From: Symsagittifera roscoffensis
Taxonomy: Eukaryota; Xenacoelomorpha; Acoela; Convolutidae
Reading direction: 5' to 3'
DNA length: 64,000 nt
NCBI RefSeq assembly: GCF_963678635.1
Contig: NC_087071.1
Location: 24,318,013-24,382,012, forward strand
Each line of letters begins with the position of its first letter. Positions within the stretch are counted from its first letter, which is position 1. A model generated the notes under the pieces. That model was not told where the DNA came from and did no database searches. It saw only the letters and a program-made list of their open reading frames with translations. Shown here in pieces: positions 25,501 to 33,477 of the stretch. The translations under genes were made by a program, and so were the position numbers.

Positions 25501-28500
25501 GAAGAATGATTTTTATTTTCTCGTGACTAGTATAAGCTAAGGTGTTAACTTACTTAATCTTACTTAGGGGTAGTGATTGTGTTCAAGGGTTGGAGAATAG
25601 TAAATCGATCCACAAGGTTCAGGTATAATTAGAACGCGAGTAGTTCGTTAGATACTATTTTAAACTTACTAAGTCTAAGATTTATCCTGGGTCTGGTAAG
25701 AGGGGGGGTCAAGTGAAGGATGAATAACCGAAGTTCTTCACTGTTTATCCTAATTTGAATGATTAGTTTTGTTTTAAAAATTTCTAATAGTCCTGGGTTT
25801 GTAGAAAGGGTTGGATAGTGAATCCACGTTTGAGGTCGTTAGACACTAGCTAAGTGGGTGGGGGAGAACAAAATTGTTCTTTTTGATCCAAGGATAGGCC
25901 TTGATGATCAGGTTTGAAATTTAATTAAATAGAAAATGATTTAAGATCCAAGGATAAGCCTTGATGATCTGGTTTTAAAATTAAGTGAATTTAAGTTTAA
26001 AATGATTTAAATTTGTGTAAGGAAAAGATTTAGTGTTTTTATGATATTAGTGAGCTTATGAATGCTGTTATGTTTAGGTGATGAAGCTGGAACAACAGGA
26101 TGATTTATGATTACTAACCATTTATTGTCATGCTACTAATTTTTATTTTTATTTTCCAATAAATATTTTTCAAACATGTTTTATATATTACTGCAGAATT
26201 TAAGAAAACGATCTGAGATCTTTTTATCAATCGTTATTGTATATTAATAATTTTGTTCAGCGCCTGAAATGATTTTGAAGGTTGACTTCAAGATTTTATG
26301 TTTGCAAATGAAAATCTAAATTCATTGCTAGTAGTATTCTGAATACAAAAGTTTGTTCTGGCTTTTGCCGAACTATCATATAACTATATGGCAAGTTTCT
26401 ACTTTGTCGTATGTCGTCTCTGGTTCGAGGTCTTCTTCCAATTCCGGGTAGTTCTGTTATGGTTCGGAATATTGGCTCTGATCTATTGAGTCGTAGAGAC
26501 ATTTCGATTAAATTATCGTCGTATAACATTTTGTAAATGTTTTGTCTAATTTCTAATCTATTTTTGGTTAATTCTAAGCTATGAAGGTCTTGTTCGAGAC
26601 TTATGGTCGCACCAGATGAGTTATTTCTGAAGTGTAACTCATAGAGTAATTTCGGATAGGGTACACCGTCTGCTCGTCACGCTATCTTATTTTCGGCCGG
26701 ATAGATTCGTGCAACTTCTTAGTCTAATACCGATCCTAATCTTACTCTTATACTATCTAGTCTCAGGTTGTTTAACTAGTCTCTGTTAGGCTCAATAGAT
26801 CTAGGGTATACTGGTTTATTGCGGCTGCTGAAGTACTCGGGAGAGTCCAACTAATTTCTAAGTTAAATTCAAATCTCTCTGGTGCTGAAATTACAAGTAA
26901 TTTCAGCACTTACAAATAATTGTATTGTTAGTTAGATGGATCATGATTGGTTAATATTAAATACTTTACATTGGTAAAATATCTAAATTATCCAATCATA
27001 AAATGTAGTTTAGATCAGGTTCCAATATATTCAAAAAAAATGTTTACGGGAAAAAAGTCTGATTCCCGATTACAAGACACTTGCTCTCTCAAGTGTAAAA
27101 AAATTGCAAAACAGTCCAAAATCTTCGAACTGAATAACCTGCACATTAAGAACTTTTACAAAGATAGAGGTAAACAAAACTGAAAAAACAATGATCGAAA
27201 AAAAATGAAACCGTAGAAAAAATAGCGAAAAAATTGATCTGCCAAATATTACCTACTAAGTTACAACCAAGAACAAAAATTTAGAATATAGAGCATTCAA
27301 AAAGCAGACATGCACAAAAAATGTGTGTTCTCCGTCTGCCTGTTCGTTGACGAAAGTAGAGATGGAGAAGACCACAATTTCAGTCATACTGTGAAATAAG
27401 TTAGTTACGGAAAAAAGCTAGTACACACCGATTGAAATAACTTTGCATACCAGGGGTTATAAATCATCACTAGTTCAATATTATCCTATTATCACTAGTT
27501 CAATATCAAAAATTCGTTTTCATTTACTGATACCCGCTGTAACTCCTCCACCATTAGATCTGAAGATTGCAATCAATTCCTTAGCCACTAAAACTTAAAC
27601 TCCTTAACTGTATCATAAAATCAATTGCAATCAATTCCTTAGCCACTAAAACTTAAACTCCTTAACTGTATCAAATGCATCGTTTCTCTTTAAACTTAAT
27701 CTCATGGATATTTTCTTACAATTTTTCTTTTGATGAAACATCTGCTTAAAACAACACGTTTCCACCATTTTCAACCAACTATCGTCTTTTTGAAGTTGTC
27801 AACGGATCAAAACGAGGTTAATTAACAAGCTGCTCATTCCGACGTCGGCAATGAAATATGCGCCAATTTAATCAACCTAAGAATTCCTAACTTTTGATTT
27901 AACAACCTAAAATTCGAATTTTGTCAACAAATTTAATCAACCTGAGAATCACTAACTATGACCATTTAAGTTGCTTTAGGTCATCGCTATTGCAAACAAT
28001 TTGACATTATAAATATCAGGATTAAGCAAGCAGGCTATATTGGTTAATGGAATAACAACACTATGGGTGTTATTGATTCTGAATGACATGTAGGTAACGT
28101 ACCATCAACTCTTCTGTTTTTTCTCGCAAGCACATCTGCAGAGCAGAGGAGTCCTTCTTAGTCTGGGACAACTGATCCCTCAAAGACGTAATCTCCACCA
28201 TGGAACACTGTTGCATACGCTTGAGGAATTCAAAGTCCTTCAGCTGGCCAAGATTCACTAGTTTGCTTGAGATTGTGTCATCTTTCAGTGACTGATTACT
28301 TCGGTGTATGCTCGGTGTGTTTTCGTCCATGGAAGAAATCTACGAATTAATAAAAGCCAGTCAAAAATCAGGGCAATGGGATTGCAAAGTTTTAAAGTCG
28401 AAATCATAATATATTTTAGGCCGATGCCAGTTCAATCCTACACATATTTGGGCCAAAAAATAGAAACTAAGCCCGTCCGTATTCATGTAGAAGAAGCATA

Positions 28501-31500
28501 CATTTAATTATATCAGGAAGCAAACCAAGAGAGCAGTCAAACAGCAAGAGCCAAAAAGAAGTGACATAATGTTTCCGTCAGGTAACTAATATACAGGAAA
28601 AATTACTAGTACGAGCTTTAATAACAGTTGCTAAACGCAAGTGAGTAAAAATTTCGCCATGAATGCACAGAAGCAAATATCAAATCGCTCGAAAAAACAT
28701 ACTTACGTCACTTTCACTGCTGGCACAGCTTTTGATACTATCGTCGGTATCATTTTTGTCTATCTCCAAACTTTTATAAGCCTTCACTAAGTCCTGGCTA
28801 TGCTTCTTGATGACGTCAAACTCTTCTTTCATTTCTTTCAGTTTCTGATTCAGAATTGCTACCTTTGACTGTGTCTCTGCGTGTGAATCTACTTCTTTTT
28901 GAAGACGATTTTCCAGACCCTAGACAATCAATTCTCAATCAAATTTACATGTGCGATACGACATAAACATAGCATTCCGAGCAAGGCATGAGCGGCTGCG
29001 GCGAAATGGATGACATTTCTCTTCCCCACGGAAAAAGGCCGGAGTTAATATAAATCACCATTCCGAGATGGCAAGCAAAAAACGAAATTAAAGCCAAAGA
29101 GTCGAAAAAACCAATTGCAAAAAAATTCATAAAATTCTCTCTTATGATGTTCAATCTGAGAAAAAGTCGAATGATCGGTGTGTAAGCCTAATTGTTGTGA
29201 TAAACTTATTAAATAGCCTAATTGTTGTGATAAACTTATGAAATAGTGTGTCTGTTCAAATTTACCTTTTGTGTAATTTCATATTAAATGCGCTGGGCTT
29301 TCCTCACAGACTTATCTTACGAGTGAAGTTTCCCTGGCGTAACTAGACGCAAGAAGGAGTGAGCCGGTGAATCGACCCCCAAAACGACGTCAGGTTGTAC
29401 CACTCCTTTTTTTTCATCACCCTTGTCTAATTTTAAATCCTAATTTGAAAGTATTCATAAATCACCCCAAAGAGCTTCCTTTCTCGCCCCATTTGTCTGT
29501 GTTTCAGGTAGATGCCGCGAGTCCAGACAAGACTCATCCCTGAGTTCTTACAGAAACTAGTTATCGGGACTTCAAGGACCAAATATATCAAACCAGCTCT
29601 AGTAAAATCAACAATTCACTCCTACCGCGGCGCCACGCTTCATGATCTGTTTGAAACAGTTTTGCAATACAGACCAAAGCGCCTAAATACAGTAACAGAA
29701 GTTGCTGGATACAACGACAACAGGCTGCATCCACAAGAATTAGAACAGCAGTGGAAAAACTTCATTAACCTCGTCACTAACAAGTTTCAGCCCAAGACAC
29801 TGATCATACCCAAAACAATTCAGAACTGTAATAACACTGAAATAAATTGCAAAATTTATATTCATAATCATGTGTTGTCTATTTTGATAAATAGATTTGT
29901 ACACCCACATTCACTCATTGTTTCGCCTAACCTCAACCTAAATCTAACCCCTCAAATGTTCTAAGGTGATGGCATCCATTTCTCGTTCTATGGTAATGAT
30001 TTCTTTACTAATTTTCTTGCAAACATAATCTATAAATTCAGCCATGAGAACGCATGGATCTCGTGGACCATCTGGCCTGGATGCAAATGAATGGAGACGA
30101 ATTTTAACACACTTCGGGCAACAATCAACAGATTTAAAAAACGATTGCTAAAATTGCTAGAAAATTGGCTACCGAAGAACTAAATCCAGAACTAACGGAA
30201 CCATATAACGTATGTAGATTAATAGCCTTACATAAAAATCCAGGAGTAAGACCCATAGGCATAGGAGAAATTATGAGTAGGATTAGGACGAACAATATCC
30301 AAATGCCTGAAAAACGAGCTCATGTCGCTCGGTGCAAACTATCAACTCTGTCTAGGACAAAAATGTGGCAGTGAATATGCGATCCACACGCGAAGAAATC
30401 AATTCAGCAAAACCTCCGCCGATGATGTTTTATTGATAGATGCCGGCATAATCGAAAGCTGGCATTGAAAAACAACGAAAATACCTGCCCATCTCTTTTA
30501 ACCGCGATTAAGAAATCCTACTTCAATCCATCTAGACTATTCGTTAACAAAAAAACCATCTAATCTCAAGAAGGGACAACCCAGGGGGATCCACTAGCTA
30601 TGGCCATGTACGGTCTAGCCATAATACCCCTCTTTTATCAGCAGACAACGTAACCCAGAAATGGTACGCAGACGACGGAAACGCAGTCGGTAAATTAAGC
30701 AATCTATCAACCGTCCTCGATAAAATTTTATCACTAGGTAAATTTTTTGGCTACCATGTTAAAGCATCCAAATGCCAACTCATTGTCAAAGATGAAAAAA
30801 TCGGTGAAGCTGAGAAAATCTTCGAAAATACAAGGAATCACTATAAGGGCATGCGCCCGAGTGCTTGGTTCAGTTATAGGAACAGAATCTGAATGTAAAA
30901 AGTTCCTCGAATTTCAACAGAATCAGCAAATCAAAATTTTGAAAAAAAAATATCGAAAATCGCTAAAACCTCCCCCCAAAACGATTGCTGTACTAAAGGA
31001 ATTGACGAAAAACTTCATTCTAACCTAATCGGTAAAGACACATTGAACCCCCAGTTCCGTGAGATATCTTCCTTACCCCTTAAAATGGGTGGCCTTAACA
31101 TCAAGCTGCCATCCGATCATGAAAGCTATCTAGAATGGTCTAAGGAAACATCACTAGTACTGGAATCTCAAGATCCTGTTACAGCAATAACACAGCAAGA
31201 GAAAATATAAACAAAAATCAAAAAATTGAAAACTGATAGAACAAACCAAAAGAAAACAAACGTCATGAATTCCTTAGATGAAACAGATAAATACGCAATC
31301 GACCTGGCCTCTGAAAAGGGAGCCTCTAACTGGCTCAACGCTTTACCATTGAACAGATATAACTTCAACCTGAATAAATCAGAATTCAGAGATGGTATTT
31401 ACTTAAGATACGGATGGGAACCGACCAAAACCCCACTCACATGGCCATGTGGTGCTAATTTTAACTTGACAAATGCGCTACACTGTGCAAAGGGCGGTTA

Positions 31501-33477
31501 CACACACAAGACACAATGAAATCAAAGACACATTCGCCATCCTCATGAACGAGGTTTGCCATGACGTCGAGATTGAGCCGAAACTTCAACCGTTGCAAGG
31601 CGAAAGCTTTGTCAACAATTCAACTACAACTGAAGATGAGGCACGACTTGAGATTTAGGCAAACGGACTCTGGGGTTCACGATTCAGCCGCGCTTTCTTT
31701 GATGTGAAAATTTTCAACCCCCCTGCCAAAACATCGCGAAAACTGCATAAAGACGCATATAAATATCACGAAACGCTGAAGAACTCCAAATATCAGCAAT
31801 GAATTTTAAAGGTAGAGCAGAGTAGCTTCTTCCCGTAAATTTTCGGATGTACCAGTGGCGCTGCTCCAACAGCCCCGTGGACGATGCAACGATTAGCGGA
31901 AAAACTAAGTGAAAAAAGACAAGAAAGCTATCCGGAATCGATAAATTACATAAGAACTAAAATACGCTTCGCGCTCCTGAGGAGCTCTATACTACGTATA
32001 ATGAGGTGCAGATCGCTGCGCAAAGTTCAATTTATCGACAACTCCATCGCGCTATTGTAGCGGAAGGACGGCTGAGATAAATTAACATTACGACGATGCA
32101 TTTAATGCTGATTTATGACTTCATTGATAAATTGATATATCAGATGCATTTTTATAACGCTGGTATGGCCCTATCCAGCTTGTGCACTTACCGTAACTAA
32201 ACGGAAGGGCCTCTTTTGTTATTTAGTTTTTTTTAGAAAAACACGCCCAGAAATACAAGTAATCGGTTGGAAAAATCGTTTTTCTTAAAAAAAGTCTACG
32301 CGGGTAAAAAGTCTATATTCCGAGTTGATTATGCGGGTAAAAAATCTATATTCCGAGTTGATTATGTGGGTAAAAAGTCTATATTCCGGCAAAGGTCATC
32401 GGTTGAGATACTTTTTCTCTGACTATATAGTTCCAAGAAATTTGTTGGCCAATCGTTTGTCTGATTATTTTGTTTTGTCGGCTTAGAAACGGAATTTCCT
32501 TTTTCTGTAACCAGCTTTTCTTGTTGTTGCTTGCAAGTTGTTTTTGCTTCTGTAATTTGTAAATCTACTACCCCAGACTTTTGTTTTTGGTTTTTGTCTT
32601 CTTTTCTGCTCACAAACTTAATGCGGCCTAAAATTTTCGGCGTATACTTTACTCGCTCAGTTACCTACATTTGCGAAGTTTAAGTAGAAAGGGAAATTAC
32701 TACACGTTAAAAATTAGTATATCTTACTTTCAGTTTTTGAATTAATGTGGCGTTATCGCATTTCAATTTGTCATTCTCTTTACGGGCATAAATTAATTCG
32801 TTCTCTTTATCTTCAACAAGCTGTCTAAATTTGGTTCTTTCGCTCTGCATCTGTTTTGCTTTTTCCATTGCTTGCGCTGCTTCCTTTTCACAATATTGAC
32901 GGCGCTTCTCGCTCATTTCTGCGGCTTTCTCTTTTGTAGCAATTTCTTGCTCAACGACTACGTACTTCATAACTGCTGCTTCTTTTTCATTTTTTACTGC
33001 TTCCAACATCCGTAAGGCTTTCTCAAGACGAGCCGTGAGGTCACCCTGAATTTTCTGGGACGCAATTTTAGATTCGATGCATTTATCTTCGAATTTCTTC
33101 TTCCACAGCGCCAGCTCCTCTTCTTTCTGTACAATTTTGGCATTAAGAAGCACCAATGAGTTATTAAGTTCTTCGAGTTTGGATTCATAACTGCATTTCA
33201 TTATCTCACAGCTCGTATAACTCTCTTTTTCTGATACTTGTGACGCCTGCTCTTCTAACACATTCAATTCATTACCATTTGCTCTTGCGGTCACCTGGCT
33301 CTCAGCTTCTTCTTTGGTATCGAAGCTGCTACTTTCGGAAAGCGATATAGTTATCGAGGCTGATTCAATACCGCCACATTTCGTAACAAAAGTATCAATT
33401 TCTTCATCCGACTCCTCTTCCAGCGCGAGATTGTCGGAGGAACTCTTTTCAACTTGCACATCTGGAGTTTCACTCAT
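10161..33477 (-). CDS. CCDC186: CCDC186 ortholog (coiled-coil Golgi / dense-core vesicle protein), nine exons
   Basis: In worms (CCCP-1) and mammals this long coiled-coil protein acts with RAB2 at trans-Golgi and endosomal membranes in dense-core vesicle maturation. Exons in order: 32728-33477, 28707-28919, 28103-28339, 22244-22409, 20908-21531, 19598-19748, 11170-11351, 10689-10978, 10161-10502. All borders are GT/AG, phases match throughout (0,0,0,1,1,2,1,0) and the total is 2955 nt, 984 residues plus stop; human is about 900. Diagnostic segments align with the human protein as I recall it: KEVDSHAETQSK, a YTSKLTNK segment, VMEDQVFHLTEELKKKNRII, VLREETGTL and RLQSVLEDTILKNMKLQENL. Most of it is heptad coiled coil rich in K, E and Q, with an acidic N-terminus and a Ser-rich linker in exon 5. 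The start is taken as the ATG at 33477-33475, but the frame stays open upstream and a further 5' exon is possible. The introns are loaded with transposons. Confidence 0.92.
10689..10978 (-). CDS. CCDC186: CCDC186 exon 8
   Basis: Reads KDTLMFNKIYAKKMSNGG, a basic/Gly-rich insert (KDERKRKGGGKSAAL), a Gly/Asn-rich linker, and the conserved helix NTRLQSVLEDTILKNMKLQ. The insert is longer than in mammals. Donor GTAAGT, phase 0. Confidence 0.92.
11170..11351 (-). CDS. CCDC186: CCDC186 exon 7 (signature C-terminal coiled coil)
   Basis: Carries the most diagnostic sequence of the family: VMEDQVFHLTEELKKKNRII followed by QYYVLREETGTL. Acceptor GCTTCAG, donor GTTAGA, entering in phase 2 and leaving in phase 1. 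The preceding intron is about 8 kb and holds two LINE insertions. Confidence 0.93.
12640..14390 (-). pseudogene. LINE-type element with CCHC and nuclease-like C-terminus, 5'-truncated copy A
   Basis: Minus-strand remnant in CCDC186 intron 6. The longest open frame, 12771-13568 (265 codons), contains a zinc-knuckle-like CPCGQLFTLNHSQHC (C-x-C-x7-H-x3-C), RHNEIRDTL, and a PD-(D/E)XK-like pair SRLDIKANG...FDVKIFN. Upstream frames broken by stops match the RT thumb of the 33.7-kb copy (HNVKPSKCHFIVKE at about 14120). CCHC followed by a restriction-like endonuclease is the C-terminal plan of R2-type non-LTR retrotransposons, although the RT is not of the usual R2 sequence. The 3' end (about 12640-12720) shares the 3' UTR sequence of the other two copies. 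Dead by stops and frameshifts. Confidence 0.8.
15284..17362 (+). pseudogene. CR1/L2-like LINE, reverse transcriptase to 3' end, 5'-truncated
   Basis: Starts in the RT domain at NYRPIALLNSCGKIFEKI, shifts frame near 15430, then is open 15459-16208 (249 codons). Motifs in order: VDLKKAFDTLD, TTGVPQGSVLGPLLFLVYIN, the active site FVDDTN (usually FADDTN, both aspartates kept), LNLNKLTINSDKT and KYLGVIVD. A second frameshift at about 16190 leads to the C-terminal domain (16187-16621; RKIIRMIFFKRKYDS, YIYDLLEFCLRSA). A roughly 700-bp 3' UTR follows. Inserted into the 8-kb intron 6 of CCDC186, in antisense. Jockey-superfamily character is clear; exact clade is not. Confidence 0.85.
17366..18557 (+). 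repeat. Tandem duplicate of the LINE 3' end
   Basis: Near-identical copy of 16173-17362 at an offset of 1193 bases. It includes the C-terminal 144-codon frame (17380-17814), the 3' UTR and the hairpin-type motif CAGAAGCGAAGCTGCGCTTC. Differences are scattered substitutions and small indels. The first unit ends and the second begins at the sequence TTATAAATCAAATCAAAT, with only a few bases between. Confidence 0.93.
18558..19597. other. CCDC186 intron 6, distal part, no feature seen
   Basis: About one kilobase of AT-rich intron between the LINE duplicate and exon 6. No ORF, tandem repeat or recognisable mobile element was seen. Confidence 0.5.
19598..19748 (-). CDS. CCDC186: CCDC186 exon 6 (low-complexity linker)
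   Basis: About 50 codons: a Gly/Gln start, an Ala run (SFAAAAADESSS), then QPFKGGVVQSNVGEMNMWTD. Acceptor GTTCAG and donor GTATGT fit the phases (enters 1, leaves 2), and the joined reading into exon 7 gives WTDKYPGLDKNSVVEKLIK, matching the conserved FPxVDKxxLIERI block. Confidence 0.75.
20040..20585. repeat. Degenerate satellite, about seven units of 60-100 bp
   Basis: The motif TTGATGAGCTTGCTTAGAAA followed by an ACTTTTTGCAAACC-like block and AATTCGCGCTAT-like block recurs near 20056, 20138, 20240, 20321, 20395, 20465 and 20525. Units are strongly diverged. It lies in intron 5 of CCDC186. Confidence 0.6.
20908..21531 (-). CDS. CCDC186: CCDC186 exon 5 (long coiled coil and Ser-rich linker)
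   Basis: 208 codons, phase 1 at both ends. Starts RERANLEYTSKLTNKITELQ, which matches the FTERLTSKNAQLQ region of the human protein. It continues as coiled coil and ends in a Ser/Arg-rich stretch (RSSENSSPRHSKRNS, then TGSPRKQMS) equivalent to the Ser-rich linker of mammals. Confidence 0.9.
22244..22409 (-). CDS. CCDC186: CCDC186 exon 4
   Basis: Encodes VKDAELSSLKSRVDAYAVLE, then a charged helix rich in E and R (SERRRREEVEQKRTREQ) ending ERINQYQ. GC-rich compared with its surroundings. Acceptor TTGTAG, donor GTGAGT, leaving in phase 1. Confidence 0.85.
22856..22932 (-). ncRNA. tRNA-like element (tRNA pseudogene or SINE head)
   Basis: On the minus strand, TGGCCTAGAGGT resembles a pol III A box and, about 35 bases on, GATTCAAGTCC resembles a B box (consensus GGTTCGANTCC). 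A TTTTTT run follows directly, as for a pol III terminator. The acceptor stem does not pair and the anticodon loop is irregular, so this is not a functional tRNA. It ends about 45 bp left of the young LTR element. Confidence 0.45.
22978..23385 (-). repeat. LTR (3' LTR of the minus-strand element)
   Basis: Left copy of the 408-bp LTR; flanking sequence on its left is GTAATAT. Contains the GGTACACCGTCTGC and ATTTTCGGCCGGATAG blocks also present in the solo LTR at 4050. Confidence 0.93.
23785..24246 (-). CDS. LTR-element ORF3, 153 residues, Asn/Thr-rich
   Basis: Overlaps the end of ORF2 by about 150 bases in a different frame. Rich in N, T, Q, I and S (QNNSLNSTVIHNENLNGTRN), as in disordered linkers. 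Downstream, protein-like stretches such as GFRVRLDFAEKDFIELDQ continue in yet another frame towards the 3' LTR, so either the region is frameshifted relative to its ancestor or expression needs recoding. Confidence 0.4.
   Translation of the reverse strand: MILPSQNNQTVWDPEWSHHAFINIPQSISSQAISTISYVRDYVKITPLTIDATPLNYNTFLPDMQNNSLNSTVIHNENLNGTRNLTQQDIQTPSHFINEEIVYTTTTQQSISPIRPNLTTPRTNIKRQNDLTTLEKEWPTTIDMPLTITTQRI
24095..24925 (-). CDS. LTR-element ORF2, 276-residue protein of unknown family
   Basis: Begins MSSTHTPGEESPDDDD, an acidic leader, then an apparently mostly helical body (LDLAFSKVFSEYIKSI; EVFAIIYSYISILENE; HEITLLSSFLNIIKENF; LQKILAWFIIDYF). No catalytic motif, zinc knuckle or membrane signal seen. 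An all-helical body of this size downstream of an LTR could be a capsid-like (gag) domain, which is inference only. The last 50 codons overlap ORF3 in another frame. Confidence 0.55.
   Translation of the reverse strand: MSSTHTPGEESPDDDDIFPFIVDATTDRGQHILCKNLLLNLFEPGISPCKTEFPDVRIKRQIIDHYIKDICNLTQHYGIYSIEFSSPNQNHSKYIIQTDDLDLAFSKVFSEYIKSIQYHNSQRANSIFTNEVFAIIYSYISILENEIPLPSVSPTETSKHIRVRHEITLLSSFLNIIKENFTKDEVSQHTKHDLQKILAWFIIDYFTHNLDLISHARKNFRPQNSNDDTAITEQSDCLGPRMVSSCIHKYPTINLQSSNKYNILCKRLCKNNTINH
24900..25367 (-). CDS. LTR-element ORF1, 155-residue basic protein of unknown family
   Basis: Starts MSFKNLGNKQTIVLHN and contains a strongly basic middle (KRQTLKRKIITKQRQITRKR) followed by an acidic/Ser patch (SDSETTSNSSKRGKRR). 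The composition suggests nucleic-acid binding. No known domain recognised. Its stop overlaps the start of ORF2 by 26 bases in another frame, so ORF2 may be reached by reinitiation, frameshift or splicing. Confidence 0.55.
   Translation of the reverse strand: MSFKNLGNKQTIVLHNCEIDNKKYDLVITPHTHTVGYIRTKRQTLKRKIITKQRQITRKRFSKNRNAFSESETNSLDELYKLKESIDKNCPIHDQLYFSDSETTSNSSKRGKRRIKKQYKHKPVHLYNWNQPIRHINNYILTVIERKNELNAHSR
25370..26050. repeat. Degenerate internal repeats in the LTR-element leader
   Basis: A long untranslated stretch between the first frame and ORF1. CCTGGGTCT or GGGTTGGA(G/T) blocks recur near 25455, 25595, 25690 and 25795, and a 58-bp unit starting GATCCAAGGATA(G/A)GCCTT occurs twice (25887 and 25945). 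Confidence 0.55.
26296..26676 (-). CDS. Open frame running from the 5' LTR into the element (126 codons, no ATG at its start)
   Basis: Open from just after a stop at 26677-26679, through the LTR end and the primer-binding-site candidate, to a stop at 26296. Inside the LTR it reads DGVPYPKLLYELHF; after the border it continues SGATISLEQDL, and from an internal ATG at 26529 MLYDDNLIEMSLRLNR through PRTRDDIRQSRNLPYS. Composition looks protein-like (no low complexity, mixed charge). The solo LTR at 4050 keeps the matching stretch as [12 protein letters not shown] recognise no family. It could be the start of a gag-like protein or an exon joined by splicing to the downstream ORFs. Confidence 0.4.
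   Translation of the reverse strand, partial: RADGVPYPKLLYELHFRNNSSGATISLEQDLHSLELTKNRLEIRQNIYKMLYDDNLIEMSLRLNRSEPIFRTITELPGIGRRPRTRDDIRQSRNLPYSYMIVRQKPEQTFVFRILLAMNLDFHLQT
26617..27024 (-). repeat. LTR (5' LTR of the minus-strand element)
   Basis: Right copy of the LTR, followed by ATATATTC on the right flank. Differences from the left copy are a C/T in TCTCTG(C/T)TAGG and two changes near AAATAA(G/T)TGTATTG(A/T)TAG. Confidence 0.93.
27566..27672. repeat. Tandem duplication of about 57 bp
   Basis: The block starting GCAATCAATTCCTTAGCC and ending TTAACTGTATCA occurs twice in a row, at about 27569 and 27626, almost without differences. A shorter ATCACTAGTTCAATAT pair lies just upstream (27465-27503). 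Confidence 0.85.
28103..28339 (-). CDS. CCDC186: CCDC186 exon 3
   Basis: 79 codons with a Ser/Asn-rich start (DENTPSIHRSNQSLKDD) and coiled coil from FEFLKRMQQ to LREKTEELM. Acceptor TTCGTAG, donor GTACGT, phase 0 at both ends. Confidence 0.85.
28707..28919 (-). CDS. CCDC186: CCDC186 exon 2
   Basis: 71 codons: GLENRLQKEVDSHAETQSKV, then KEMKEEFDVIKKHSQDLVKA and YKSLEI. Acceptor TTGTCTAG, donor GTAAGT, phase 0 at both ends. One of the best-conserved segments of the gene. Confidence 0.9.
29180..29246. repeat. Tandem duplication of about 31 bp
   Basis: AGCCTAATTGTTGTGATAAA followed by CTTAT(T/G)AAATAG occurs twice in tandem in CCDC186 intron 1. Confidence 0.85.
29512..30041 (+). pseudogene. 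SGNH (GDSL-like) hydrolase-type domain fragment of a mobile element
   Basis: Open frame of 150 codons with three SGNH-like landmarks: LVIGTSRTKYI (block I, G-T-S), a V-A-G-Y-N-D (block III, G-x-N-D) and, after a stop at 29963, GDGIHFSFYGNDFF (block V, D-G-x-H) at 29966-30007. Such esterase-like domains occur in the ORF1 or gag region of several retroelements. It abuts directly the RT-bearing copy starting at 30042, with no intervening sequence. Either they are one element, or the second inserted 5'-truncated at this point. Confidence 0.65.
30042..32235 (+). pseudogene. LINE-type RT/CCHC/nuclease-like element, copy B, decayed
   Basis: Starts AMRTHGSRGPSGLDANEWRR, the same conserved N-terminal block as the 33.7-kb copy, then matches it across RT (WYADDGNAVGKLSN at about 30660), thumb and C-terminal domains through many stops, indels and an internal deletion near 30440-30460. 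The longest frames are 30747-31028 and 31226-31519 (KGASNWLNALPLNRYNFNL, WPCGANFNLTNALHCAKGG). It ends with the shared 3' UTR (32155-32235). In CCDC186 intron 1, antisense to the gene. Confidence 0.85.
32298..32390. repeat. 33-bp tandem repeat, nearly three units
   Basis: Units start G(C/T)GGGTAAAAA(G/A)TCTATA at 32300, 32333 and 32366 and are nearly identical. Confidence 0.9.
32728..33477 (-). CDS. CCDC186: CCDC186 exon 1 (N-terminal acidic region and first coiled coil)
   Basis: 250 codons. An acidic, Ser-rich stretch containing EEESDEEIDTF leads into continuous coiled coil from about residue 95, including KNEKEAAVMKYVVVEQE, which matches a conserved mammalian segment. Donor GTAAGA, phase 0. 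The joined product KLKCDNATLIQKLK plus the next exon aligns without gaps to human CCDC186. Confidence 0.85.

Larger units (their letters stand above)
22978..27024 (-). mobile_element. Young LTR retrotransposon without visible pol, minus strand
   Basis: Two 408-bp direct repeats (22978-23385 and 26617-27024) differ at about three sites. Both start TGAGTTATTTC and end GGTTCCA (TG...CA), flanked by the 4-bp duplication ATAT. Reading the minus strand, a candidate primer binding site TGGTGCGACC begins two bases inside the 5' LTR (26616 side), and AACCCCGGATGGG precedes the 3' LTR as a weak purine tract. The 3.23-kb interior holds overlapping minus-strand ORFs of 155, 276 and 153 codons but no protease, reverse transcriptase, RNase H or integrase motif in any frame, so it is presumably mobilised by another element. 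Located in CCDC186 intron 3, same orientation as the gene. Confidence 0.88.

Noticed and set aside
32412-32664. Open minus-strand frame beginning VTERVKYTPKILGRIK with an acceptor-like TGTAG, looking like an extra CCDC186 exon
   Set aside because: Joining 32728-33477 directly to 28707-28919 gives a gap-free match to the human protein, and the only donor here leaves the wrong phase.
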